Source: Tropicibacter oceani
Lineage (GTDB): Bacteria; Pseudomonadota; Alphaproteobacteria; Rhodobacterales; Rhodobacteraceae
NCBI RefSeq assembly: GCF_029958925.1
Contig: NZ_CP124616.1
Location: 868,001-932,000 of the forward strand
Reading direction: 5' to 3'
DNA length: 64,000 nt
In this document: positions 1 through 8,263 of the stretch, one piece after another
Layout: each line of letters opens with the position of its first letter
Position numbering within the stretch: the first letter of the stretch is position 1
Position numbers and translations under genes: made by a program
The notes under the pieces: model-generated
Databases searched by the model: none
What the model was told of the DNA's origin: nothing
The model's input: the letters and a program-made list of their open reading frames with translations, nothing else

Positions 1-1915
1 CGTGCGTCTGCGCCGAAACGACCTCGGGCAGGCGCAGCGCCATGCGCGCGGCCTGCTGAGCCAGGGCATCCGTGGCTTCGACGGTGGCGCCTTCGGGCAG
101 GTCCAGCATCACGGTCAGTTCGGATTTGTTGTCAAAAGGCAGCAGCTTGACCGTCACGTCCTTGGTGTACAGCGCGCCAAGCGATCCAAAGGACAACACG
201 ATCACCACCAGCAGGAACACCCCAGAGACGGCTTTGCTGTGCAGTACGGGGCGGGCTATGGCGGCATACATCCGGCCAAGGCGGCCACCGGGAATGCCGT
301 GGCCTTCCTCTTCGTGGTGCAGGTCCGCACGGCCGGCGATCTTGATCATCAGCCAAGGGGTGATCATCACCGCGACAAAGAAGGAAAAGATCATCGCGGC
401 CGACGCATTGGCCGGGATCGGCGACATGTAGGGACCCATCAGGCCCGACACGAACAACATCGGCAGCAGCGCCACGACCACCGTCAGGGTGGCGACGATC
501 GTTGGGTTGCCCACCTCGGCCACGGCCTCGATCGCGGCCTGTACGCGGGTACGGCCCGGGCGCTTCATGCCCCAGTGCCGCGCGATGTTTTCGATCACCA
601 CGATGGCGTCGTCGACCAGAATGCCGATAGAGAAAATCAGCGCGAACAGCGACACCCGGTTCAGCGTGTAACCCATGATATACGACGCAAACAGCGTCAG
701 CAGGATCGTCACCGGGATGACGATGGCGACCACGATCGCCTCGCGCCAGCCGATGGCGAACAGCACCAGCGCGACGATCGACACGGTGGCAAGGCCAAGG
801 TGGAACAGCAACTCGTTCGCCTTTTCATCGGCGGTTTCGCCATAGTCGCGGGTGACCTCGATCTCGACCGTGTCGGGGATCAACTGACCTTGCATTGCGT
901 CGACCCGGTGCAGGATTTCCTCGGCCACGATCACGGCGTTGGCCCCGGCGCGCTTGGCGATGGCCAGTGTCACGGCCGGTCGGCGCAGCACCTGCGCCTC
1001 TGGATCGGCATGGCCATGTTCATCCGTCCCGCCCGCGCGGGTCAGCGTGGCAACGTGGTGTTCATCCAGATCGGTGACAAAGCCGACATCGGCCACGTCG
1101 CGCAGATAGACGGTGCGCCCGTCGCGGGCGATCAGTTCAAGGTTGCCGATCTCTTCGGGGGTGGTCAGCGTCTTGCCGATCACCAGCCCGATCTGTTGCC
1201 CGTCATCGCGCAACAACCCGGCAGGGGCTGAGGAATTGGCGCCCTGCACCTTGCCCGCAACCTGTTGCAGGGTGATGCCGTAAAGGGCCAGTTTGTCGGG
1301 GTCCGGCGCGACGCGCAGCGCCTCGTCGGTGGCGCCGATGACATAGGTCAGGCCGACGTCGTCGATGCGGGTCAGCCGTGCTTCAACTTCGCGCACGATG
1401 CGGGTCAGGTCGGCGGCGGTCAACTGGTCGTTGCCTTCTGCCGGGGCGAAGGTCAGCCCCACAATGGCCACATCGTTGATGCCGCGCCCGACGACCAGCG
1501 GTTCGGGGATACCCACGGGAATACGGTCAAGATTGGCCATGATCTTGTCGCGCACGCGCAGGATGGCGGTATCGGCAGGGATGCCCACCTGAAAGCGGGC
1601 GGTGACCATGATGTGATCGTCGCGGCTGTCGGAATAGACATGTTCGACGTTGTCGATGCCTTTGACGATGGTCTCAAGCGGTTCGGTCACCAGTTTCAGC
1701 CCGTCCTGCGCCTTGAGGCCCGCGGTTTCCACATGGATGTCGACCAGCGGCACGGAAATCTGCGGCTCTTCTTCGCGCGGCAGGGACATCAATGCGATCA
1801 GGCCCATGGCAATCGCCGCCATCAGGAACAACGGGCTGAGTGGGGACAGGATGAAGGCGCGGGTCAGACGCCCGGCAATGCCAAGCCCGCCCGAGGGGGT
1901 TTGCGTATCATTCAT
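1..1915 (-). CDS. RND-family efflux transporter permease (3' end cut by window edge)
   Basis: This is an inner-membrane proton-driven pump subunit of the AcrB/HAE1 superfamily. Only the first ~638 residues are inside the window. The start is the ATG at 1913-1915, which lies inside the last codons of the adaptor gene (8-nt overlap), so the two are translationally coupled. A first membrane helix near residues 15-35 is followed by a porter domain, then a helix block containing GILVDDAIVVIEN. The Asp-Asp pair in that block is the proton-relay signature of RND TM4. A motif rich in membrane helices continues to the edge. The substrate cannot be read from the sequence. No outer-membrane factor is visible in the window. 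Confidence 0.9.
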   Translation of the reverse strand, partial: MNDTQTPSGGLGIAGRLTRAFILSPLSPLFLMAAIAMGLIALMSLPREEEPQISVPLVDIHVETAGLKAQDGLKLVTEPLETIVKGIDNVEHVYSDSRDDHIMVTARFQVGIPADTAILRVRDKIMANLDRIPVGIPEPLVVGRGINDVAIVGLTFAPAEGNDQLTAADLTRIVREVEARLTRIDDVGLTYVIGATDEALRVAPDPDKLALYGITLQQVAGKVQGANSSAPAGLLRDDGQQIGLVIGKTLTTPEEIGNLELIARDGRTVYLRDVADVGFVTDLDEHHVATLTRAGGTDEHGHADPEAQVLRRPAVTLAIAKRAGANAVIVAEEILHRVDAMQGQLIPDTVEIEVTRDYGETADEKANELLFHLGLATVSIVALVLFAIGWREAIVVAIVIPVTILLTLFASYIMGYTLNRVSLFALIFSIGILVDDAIVVIENIARHWGMKRPGRTRVQAAIEAVAEVGNPTIVATLTVVVALLPMLFVSGLMGPYMSPIPANASAAMIFSFFVAVMITPWLMIKIAGRADLHHEEEGHGIPGGRLGRMYAAIARPVLHSKAVSGVFLLVVIVLSFGSLGALYTKDVTVKLLPFDNKSELTVMLDLPEGATVEATDALAQQAARMALRLPEVVSAQTH

Positions 1916-2894
1916 GGCTGGTCGTCACCTTGTCGCCAGCGGTCAGACCGCTGAGGATTTCGATATAGGCGGCCCCGTCGATGGTGACCTCTTCGCCGGG
2001 GACAACCACGCGCTGCAGGGTTTCGTCGCCGATGTTCACGGCGACAAAATCCAGCCCACCGCTGTGCAGCAGCGCCTCGCGCGGGATCAGCAAGGCCTGC
2101 CGTTCCCCGACCGGCAGGCGCAGTTGCACGCGGCGGCCGACAAAGGTTTCGGGCAATCCGTCCACTTCGACATCGGCCTGCACGCGCCCGCCCTGGATCA
2201 GCGGATAGATCTTGGCGAGGCGGCCCATGGTTTTCAGATCACCCTGAGCGATTTCGATCGGATCGCCCTGTTGCAAGGCATCGGCATAGCGTTCCGGCAC
2301 GGCCAGCCGCAGGAAAACACCGCCCGCGCCGATCAGGGCCACCTGTTCGCCGGGCATCACGACCGCGCCCTTGGCAACCGGCACCGACAGCACGACGCCA
2401 GCCTCGGGGGCCAGTACGGCGCCTTCCTCGATCTGGCGGGTGACGATGTGGCGTTCGGCGTCGAGGCTGGAAATCTGCCCTTCCAGCACGCTGACGGCGG
2501 TTTGCAATGTCTCAAGGCGCTGGTTGGAAATCACCCCGCGTTCCGAAAGCGAGGTGCCTCGCGCCAGATCGGCCTGTGCCTGTTCCAGCTGGGTGCCCAG
2601 CGATTGCAGGTTCGCGTTGATCCCGTCGATGGCGAGGAACAGCTTGGAATCCTCGACCAGCGCCACGCGCTGCCCTGCCTCGACCCGGTCGCCTTCGCTG
2701 ATCATCAGTTCGGAAATCGTGCCGCCGATCCGCGCCCGTGCCGGCACCCGGTCACGGGTTTCGACCTCGGCGTAGACGGGTTTCCATTCGGTCAGGGCAC
2801 GGGGTTCCAACGTCACGGTTTCGCCAAAGGCCGGCGGGCCAAACAGCGCGGAAACGGACAGAAGGCTGATAAGGGAAAGGGCGGCTGGTCGCAT
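1908..2894 (-). CDS. RND efflux periplasmic adaptor (HlyD/AcrA family)
   Basis: This membrane-fusion protein (328 residues) should bridge the RND permease to an outer-membrane channel. I chose the ATG at 2892-2894 rather than an upstream in-frame start at 2966, because it begins directly with a signal peptide (MRPAALSLISLL, cleaved near a FGE site). The order is a lipoyl-like half motif, a short helical hairpin with several LEQAQADLARG-type heptads, a second lipoyl half and a beta-barrel. The gene overlaps the permease start by 8 nt. An AT-rich segment with a short dyad lies upstream. The family is clear; the cargo is unknown. Confidence 0.88.
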   Translation of the reverse strand: MRPAALSLISLLSVSALFGPPAFGETVTLEPRALTEWKPVYAEVETRDRVPARARIGGTISELMISEGDRVEAGQRVALVEDSKLFLAIDGINANLQSLGTQLEQAQADLARGTSLSERGVISNQRLETLQTAVSVLEGQISSLDAERHIVTRQIEEGAVLAPEAGVVLSVPVAKGAVVMPGEQVALIGAGGVFLRLAVPERYADALQQGDPIEIAQGDLKTMGRLAKIYPLIQGGRVQADVEVDGLPETFVGRRVQLRLPVGERQALLIPREALLHSGGLDFVAVNIGDETLQRVVVPGEEVTIDGAAYIEILSGLTAGDKVTTSHE

Positions 2895-2919
2895 GGGGAA
2901 CCTCGCTGAGCCGAAGAAA

Positions 2920-2943
2920 TACATTCTATTGACTGCATATGTA
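2920..2943. promoter_or_regulatory. Possible operator dyad upstream of the efflux adaptor
   Basis: TACAT at 2920-2924 and ATGTA at 2939-2943 form an inverted repeat in a locally AT-rich stretch 25 bp upstream of the adaptor start. Efflux pumps of this type are often controlled by TetR or MarR proteins binding such dyads. No regulator gene for it is visible in the window, and the short arms could arise by chance. Confidence 0.25.
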
Positions 2944-3030
2944 ATGGGATTGGGCGCCAAGTGCAAGCGATGTCACCATGGCGCGTATCCCGAAAACCAA
3001 TAGCATCAAGGACAATTCTATCACGGCATT

Positions 3031-3052
3031 TACAAAATACTCTTTGTATAAT
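3031..3052 (+). promoter_or_regulatory. Inverted repeat overlapping a -10 box upstream of the GntR gene
   Basis: TACAAA (3031-3036) and TTTGTA (3043-3048) form a perfect inverted repeat with a 6-nt spacer. The right arm overlaps a consensus TATAAT (3047-3052), a likely -10 element about 65 bp ahead of the regulator start. I see no good -35 at the usual spacing. A GntR dimer bound here would block RNA polymerase, so autorepression is the simple reading. The binding is inferred. Confidence 0.45.
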
Positions 3053-3117
3053 TTTTGGAAGGTCGCTAAGACTTCAGCGGCATCATCCCCCTCCATCCCC
3101 AGGAAAAAGGCGTGAAC

Positions 3118-3822
3118 ATGTCAGCCAAAACCCGCAAGACCGAGCTGCTTTCCTACCTGCGGCGCGCGATTTTGACGCTTGATCTTGCCCCGGGCGCCGA
3201 TCTGGACGAGGTCGCCATAGGCGCGCGGTTCGATCTGTCCCGCACCCCGGTGCGCGAGGTGCTTCGCGATCTCGACGGGCTTGGCTATGTCGACCTGCGG
3301 GAAAACCGCGGGGCGCGGGTCAGCGAGCTGTCTCACACCACCCTGCGCGACTTTTTTCTGGCGGCGCCGATGATCTATGGCGCGATCATGCGTCTGGCCG
3401 CGCGCAATGCCCGCCCCGACCAGATCGCGGCGCTGAAACAGGCTCAGGACGCGTTTCGGGCCGCCTTGCGCGGGGACAGCGCGGCCAATCGTGCCCTTGC
3501 GAACAACCGGTTTCATGAAATCACCGGCCAGATGGCCGCCAACGTCTATCTGTTGCCGTCGTTCCACCGGCTTTTGATCGACCATGCGCGCATCGGCATG
3601 ACGTTTTATCAGCCGCGTTCGGATGCCATGGTGTCCAACCTGACAAAGGCCAGCGACCAGCACGACCAGATCATTGCCGCCATCGAGGCGCGCGATGAAG
3701 AACAAGCCGCCCGGCTTGCCGATCGGCACTGGGCGCTGTCGCGTGACCAGATCGAACTTTACGTGATGCCCTCGGCGCTGGACGTGCCGCTGGGGGCATT
3801 GTCCCGCCAGCATTCAGCATGA
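3118..3822 (+). CDS. GntR-family transcriptional regulator (FCD type)
   Basis: A DNA-binding regulator of 234 residues. The winged helix-turn-helix occupies roughly residues 5-70, with the GntR signature LSRTPVREVLRDLDGLGYV. An all-helical FCD ligand domain follows, with the usual His/Asp metal-site spacing (for example NNRFHEITGQ). The ATG at 3118 is preferred over the GTG at 3112 because AAGG at 3107-3110 is well spaced for it. The stop overlaps the possible upstream start of the lyase gene. It heads the lyase/oxidoreductase/HMG-CoA reductase cluster and probably controls it. The effector is unknown. Confidence 0.88.
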   Translation: MSAKTRKTELLSYLRRAILTLDLAPGADLDEVAIGARFDLSRTPVREVLRDLDGLGYVDLRENRGARVSELSHTTLRDFFLAAPMIYGAIMRLAARNARPDQIAALKQAQDAFRAALRGDSAANRALANNRFHEITGQMAANVYLLPSFHRLLIDHARIGMTFYQPRSDAMVSNLTKASDQHDQIIAAIEARDEEQAARLADRHWALSRDQIELYVMPSALDVPLGALSRQHSA

Positions 3823-3833
3823 GGTCAGCAACA

Positions 3834-4748
3834 ATGCCCGTTTTCAAATTCGAGGGGATCTATACCCCGCTTGTGACGCCGATGAATGCCGATGGTTCGG
3901 TGCGCTGGGACGCTCTGGCCGAGGTGATCGACTTTCTGATCGACTCGGGGGTGCATGGGCTGGTCTCGGGCGGTTCGACCGGGGAAAACTATGCTCAGAC
4001 GGTCCAGGAACGCCTGGACATTGCCGCGTTTACCCATGCCCGGATCAAGGGGCGGCTGCCCTTGGTGGTGGGCACCGGGGCGATGCTGACCTCGGATTCT
4101 GTGGCCTTGGCCAAGGGCGCGCGCGCCATGGGCGCCGATGCGATCCTGCTGGCCAGTCCGCCCTATGCGGTGCCCACCGACCATGAAAACGCCTTGAACG
4201 CCCTTGCGATCGACAAGGCCGCCGATCTGCCGATCATGCTGTACAACTATCCGCACCGCACCGGCACCATGATGGGCCCCGCCTTTCTGGATCACGTCAG
4301 CCAAAGCGCCAATGTCTGCGGCATCAAGGAAAGCTCGGGCGATATCAATCGCGTGCACCTTTTGGCGCAAGAGTATCCGCAAATCCAGTTGGGCTGCGGC
4401 ATGGATGATCAGGCGCTGGAATTCTTTGCCTGGGGCGCGCCGTTCTGGGTTTGCGGCGGGTCGAACTTTTTGCCGCAGGAACACGTGGCCCTGTACGAGG
4501 CCTGCGTGGTTCAGGGTGACTTCGCCAAGGGACGCCGCATCATGGCTGCGCTTTTGCCGCTGATGCATGTGCTGGAACAGGGCGGCAAGTTCATCCAGAC
4601 CATCAAGCATGGGGTCACGATGACGGGCATCGACGCCTCGGTCGTGCGGCCGCCGCTGACCGCGCTGGACGCGGAGGAGCAAAACCGGTTGGCGCAGGTG
4701 GTGGCGGTGCTTAAACGCACCATCGCCGACATTCAGGCCGGGCGCTGA
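3834..4748 (+). CDS. DapA/NAL-superfamily lyase (dihydrodipicolinate synthase family)
   Basis: A TIM-barrel class I aldolase or dehydratase of 304 residues. The pyruvate/keto-acid binding GGSTGE sits at residues 46-51, the catalytic Tyr in LYNYP at about 137, and the Schiff-base Lys in GIKESSGD at about 165. The ATG at 3834 is preferred over the ATG at 3819 because GAGG at 3821-3824 is properly spaced for it. It is not clearly the biosynthetic DapA. Its position with a GntR regulator and an oxidoreductase points to catabolism of a 2-keto acid. The superfamily also covers N-acetylneuraminate lyase and keto-deoxy-sugar acid enzymes, so the substrate is open. Confidence 0.85.
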   Translation: MPVFKFEGIYTPLVTPMNADGSVRWDALAEVIDFLIDSGVHGLVSGGSTGENYAQTVQERLDIAAFTHARIKGRLPLVVGTGAMLTSDSVALAKGARAMGADAILLASPPYAVPTDHENALNALAIDKAADLPIMLYNYPHRTGTMMGPAFLDHVSQSANVCGIKESSGDINRVHLLAQEYPQIQLGCGMDDQALEFFAWGAPFWVCGGSNFLPQEHVALYEACVVQGDFAKGRRIMAALLPLMHVLEQGGKFIQTIKHGVTMTGIDASVVRPPLTALDAEEQNRLAQVVAVLKRTIADIQAGR

Positions 4749-4790
4749 GGCGATGGCCCAACCGGCGCACCATGATGCGATGGGCTGGCC

Positions 4791-6128
4791 GTGACGGTGT
4801 ATCGCGCCAAACGCCTGCCGCAGCAACGCGGCCCTGCCGCCTGGAACGCGATCCTGGGTCCGCAGCCTGCGGGGCGCATCCTGAAGGATGCGCAGCGGGC
4901 CGATTTCACGATCATCGGCGCGGGCTTTGCCGGGTTGTCCGCCGCGCGCCGCCTGCTGCAATTGCAGCCCGACGCCAAGGTCGCAGTGCTTGAGGCCGGG
5001 CGGGTGGCCGAGGGGGCGGCGGGGCGCAACTCGGGCTTCATGATTGATTTGCCGCACGAGTTGACCTCGGCGGATTATGCCGGGGCGGGGGATGATCGCG
5101 CGGTGATCGCCCTGAACCGGCAGGCCATCGGCTTTGCCCGCGCGGCCGTGCAGGACTATGCCATCGACCCCGCCTATTTTGACGAATGCGGCAAGGTCAA
5201 TGGCGCGGTCAGCGAGGCGGCGCAGGGCCACAACCGCAGCTATGCGCGGCACCTTGAAACCCTTGGTGAAGGGTTCGAACATCTGGACGCGGCGCAGATG
5301 CGTGACATGACGGGCAGTGACTATTACCGATCGGGGCTGTTCACGCCGGGCACCGTTATGCTGCAACCGGCGGGGTATATCCGCGGGCTGGCGGCAGGGC
5401 TGTCCCGGGATGTGGCGATCTACGAACAAAGCCCGGTGACCGCGCTGACACGGGTTGGTCCCGATTGGCGGGTCGATACACCGCGGGGCAGCATCACCTG
5501 CCCGCGTGTGATCCTGGCCAACAACGGCCACCTGGAAAGCTTTGGCTTCGAGCGGGGGCGCCTGATGCACCTGTTCCTGTTCGCCTCGATGACGGCGGAA
5601 CTGACGTCGGATCAGGTTGGGCAGTTGGGCGGGCAACCGCGCTGGGGCATCACGCCATCGGACCCGATGGGAACGACGATGCGCCGGATCGACAGCGGGC
5701 AGGGCGGCAACCGCATCGTCACGCGCAGCTGCGCCGTGCTGCGATCCGGCATGGAGACGCGCCCGCGCGATCTGACCCGCGCCGCGCGGGTGCACCGGCA
5801 GAAATTCGACGCGCGGTTTGCGCAACTGGCAGGCACGCCGATGCAGTACCAATGGGCCGGCCACCTGTGTCTTAGCCTGAATGCCGTGTCTGTCATGCGC
5901 GAACTGGAACCGGGGCTGTTTTCGGCCTGCGTCCAGAACGGGCTGGGCACCGCGCGTGGCACGCTGACCGGGATCGGCGCGGCGGAACTGGCCTGCGGTC
6001 ACACCAGCACCATCACCCGGCATTTCGGGGCTGCGCCTGCACCGGCGAAACTGCCGCCAAGCCCCTTGCGCGATCCGGGCGCGAATGCTGTGCTGCGCTG
6101 GAAAGAATGGAAGGCCGGTGCGGAATAG
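4791..6128 (+). CDS. FAD-dependent oxidoreductase (DAO family)
   Basis: A 445-residue flavoprotein. The dinucleotide-binding motif IIGAGFAGLSAARR lies at about residues 41-54, with the following acidic strand end AVLEAGRVAEG and the GRNSGF segment typical of the Ordl/DadA group. A C-terminal ARGTLTG segment fits the FAD-contacting GLGxxG-like region. The start is GTG at 4791, since a stop lies in frame just upstream. Family members oxidise amino acids, amines or hydroxy acids. It probably forms one unit with the flanking lyase and HMG-CoA reductase. Its substrate cannot be assigned from sequence alone. Confidence 0.82.
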   Translation: MTVYRAKRLPQQRGPAAWNAILGPQPAGRILKDAQRADFTIIGAGFAGLSAARRLLQLQPDAKVAVLEAGRVAEGAAGRNSGFMIDLPHELTSADYAGAGDDRAVIALNRQAIGFARAAVQDYAIDPAYFDECGKVNGAVSEAAQGHNRSYARHLETLGEGFEHLDAAQMRDMTGSDYYRSGLFTPGTVMLQPAGYIRGLAAGLSRDVAIYEQSPVTALTRVGPDWRVDTPRGSITCPRVILANNGHLESFGFERGRLMHLFLFASMTAELTSDQVGQLGGQPRWGITPSDPMGTTMRRIDSGQGGNRIVTRSCAVLRSGMETRPRDLTRAARVHRQKFDARFAQLAGTPMQYQWAGHLCLSLNAVSVMRELEPGLFSACVQNGLGTARGTLTGIGAAELACGHTSTITRHFGAAPAPAKLPPSPLRDPGANAVLRWKEWKAGAE

Positions 6129-6164
6129 GCGGCCCTATTCCGGCGGCCTGCCAAGGGGGACAGC

Positions 6165-7445
6165 ATGACCGAGTATTCTTCACGCATTGAAGGCCTGCGC
6201 GCCATGGACCCGGCAGCGCGGCGGGACGCCATCGCCGGGGCCGCAGGCCTGGGCGAAGACGACGCCAAAACCCTTGCCGGGGCGGCTTTGCCCCCCGATC
6301 TGGCGAACGGCATGATCGAGAACGTCATCGGCACCTTTGAGCTGCCGCTTGGGGTGGCGTCGAATTTCCTGATCAACGGACGCGAATACCTTGTGCCGAT
6401 GGCGGTCGAGGAACCCTCGGTCGTGGCGGCGGCGTCCTTTATGGCCAAACTGGCGCGTGAAGGCGGCGGGTTTACCGTGTCCAGCACTCTGCCGATCATG
6501 CGCGCGCAGGTGCAGGTGATCGGGCTAAGCGATCCGCATGGAGCGCGGGCGCGCCTGCTGGCGCAGCAGGGCGTGCTGATCGACATGGCCAATTCCCGCG
6601 ACACCGTGCTGGTCGGGCTTGGCGGTGGCTGCAAGGGGATCGAGGTGCAGGTCTTTGACAGCTCGCCCATCGGGCCGATGGTGGTGCTGCACCTGCTGGT
6701 CGATGTGCGCGATGCCATGGGGGCGAACACCGTCAATTCCATGGCCGAAATGATCGCACCCAAGGTCGAGGAAATCACCGGCGGCACGGTGCGCCTGCGC
6801 ATCCTGTCAAACCTGGCGGATCGCCGGGTGGTCACGGCCTCGGTCCGCATTCCGGCCGCGGCCCTTACAACGCAGACGTTGGACGGGGCGCAGGTGGCCC
6901 AGGGCATTGTCGAGGCCTGCGCGCTGGCACTGATTGACCCCTACCGTGCGGCAACCCACAACAAGGGCATCATGAACGGCATCGACCCGGTGGTCGTCGC
7001 CACCGGCAACGACTGGCGCGCGATCGAGGCCGGGGCGCATGCCTATGCGGCGCGGTCCGGGCGCTACTGCTCGTTGACGACCTGGGAAATCGACGGTGAT
7101 GACGCCTTGAGCGGTGTTCTGGAAATGCCGATGGCGCTGGGCACCGTCGGCGGCGCAACCCGCACCCACCCTGCGGCGCAGGCGGCCCTAAGGCTGATGC
7201 GGATCACCTCGGCCCAGGAACTGGGCGAGGTCGCCGCCGCGGTCGGGCTGGCGCAGAACATGGCGGCGCTGCGGGCGCTGTCGACCGAAGGCATCCAGCG
7301 CGGCCACATGGCCCTGCACGCCCGCAACATCGCCATCACCGCCGGGGCGACGGGGGCGGATATCGACCGTGTGGCCAAGGCAATCGTCGCGGCGAATGAC
7401 GTCAGCGTGGACCGCGCGAAACAGGTTCTGGACGGCGCCTACTAG
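6165..7445 (+). CDS. mvaA: Class II hydroxymethylglutaryl-CoA reductase, degradative type
   Basis: A 426-residue HMG-CoA reductase of the bacterial class II. The family's catalytic residues are all present: E83 (in VEEPS), K267 (in THNKG), D283 (in GND) and H381 (in RGHM). These are the same numbers as in the Pseudomonas mevalonii enzyme. DAMGAN is at 183-188 and D146 is present; in P. mevalonii this Asp favours NAD over [12 protein letters not shown] lies near 327-333. In known degradative systems this enzyme turns mevalonate plus CoA into HMG-CoA, which an HMG-CoA lyase then cleaves. No such lyase is nearby. The stop overlaps the convergent aldolase stop. Confidence 0.9.
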   Translation: MTEYSSRIEGLRAMDPAARRDAIAGAAGLGEDDAKTLAGAALPPDLANGMIENVIGTFELPLGVASNFLINGREYLVPMAVEEPSVVAAASFMAKLAREGGGFTVSSTLPIMRAQVQVIGLSDPHGARARLLAQQGVLIDMANSRDTVLVGLGGGCKGIEVQVFDSSPIGPMVVLHLLVDVRDAMGANTVNSMAEMIAPKVEEITGGTVRLRILSNLADRRVVTASVRIPAAALTTQTLDGAQVAQGIVEACALALIDPYRAATHNKGIMNGIDPVVVATGNDWRAIEAGAHAYAARSGRYCSLTTWEIDGDDALSGVLEMPMALGTVGGATRTHPAAQAALRLMRITSAQELGEVAAAVGLAQNMAALRALSTEGIQRGHMALHARNIAITAGATGADIDRVAKAIVAANDVSVDRAKQVLDGAY

Positions 7446-8194
7446 TCGGGCGTCGACAAGCCCTTGCGCAGGGCGGCCAGATCCAGATCGCCAGCAACAA
7501 AGACCGCGCCGGCCTCGATCGCCTGCAGGCGTACCTCTTGGGAAAGCGTCAGGATGCCCGGTGGAACGCCCGCCGCGCGGATGCGGCGAATGCAGTCCAG
7601 AACGGCGCGGGTGACCTCGGGGTGGTTCGGCTCTCCGGGATAGCCAAGCGAGGCGGCCAGATCGGCAGGCCCGACAAAGATGCCGTCGACGCCCTCGACG
7701 GCGGCGATGGCTTCGATATTGCCCATCGCCTCGCGGGTTTCGACCTGAACGATCAGGCAAATCTGTTCGCGGGCGCGTTTGTGATAACCGGGGATCTTGC
7801 CGAATTGCGTGGCGCGGGTCAGGCCCGCAACGCCGCGAATGCCGGCGGGCGGATAGGTCACGGCGGCGACGGCCTGCGCGGCCTCATCGGCGGTTTGCAC
7901 ATAGGGTACAAGGATCGTCTGCGCGCCGATATCCAGCAGCTTCTTGATCTCGGCGGCGTTCAGGCAAGAGGGGCGGACAATGGAGGTGACCGGGTAGGGC
8001 GCAACCGCCTGCAGCAGTGGCAGCAGGCTGACCGGGTCCATCGGTGAATGTTCGGTGTCGAACATCATCCAGTCGAAACCGCAATCGGCCATCATCTCGG
8101 CGGCCAGCGGATCACTCATGGTGCACCACAGACCGCGCTGCAGTTCCATCCGCTGGATCGCGGCCTTGAAGGTGTTGGTTTTCAGCTCGGCCAT
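7442..8194 (-). CDS. HpcH/HpaI-family aldolase
   Basis: A class II metal-dependent aldolase of 250 residues, usually cleaving 4-hydroxy-2-keto acids to pyruvate plus an aldehyde. Visible signatures are FDTEHSPMD with the catalytic His, an Arg in SIVRPS, the metal ligands Glu in QVETREAM and Asp in [10 protein letters not shown]. The ATG at 8194 is chosen over a TTG at 8215. It runs convergent to the HMG-CoA reductase with stop codons overlapping by 4 nt, so it is not in the same transcript. Proximity nevertheless suggests a shared pathway. Its actual substrate is unknown. Confidence 0.88.
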   Translation of the reverse strand: MAELKTNTFKAAIQRMELQRGLWCTMSDPLAAEMMADCGFDWMMFDTEHSPMDPVSLLPLLQAVAPYPVTSIVRPSCLNAAEIKKLLDIGAQTILVPYVQTADEAAQAVAAVTYPPAGIRGVAGLTRATQFGKIPGYHKRAREQICLIVQVETREAMGNIEAIAAVEGVDGIFVGPADLAASLGYPGEPNHPEVTRAVLDCIRRIRAAGVPPGILTLSQEVRLQAIEAGAVFVAGDLDLAALRKGLSTPD

Positions 8195-8263
8195 GTTGAT
8201 CCGCTTTCTTTGCAAGGGGGGTGCCTGCGGCCACCATGCGCCTGTTCGCGCGGCCCTTGCAAG

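Noticed and set aside
3825-6023. A 732-codon open frame on minus opposite the lyase and FAD oxidoreductase
   Set aside because: It is the complement of two genes with clear catalytic motifs. High GC opens long antisense frames, and it has an Arg/His-rich, low-complexity translation.
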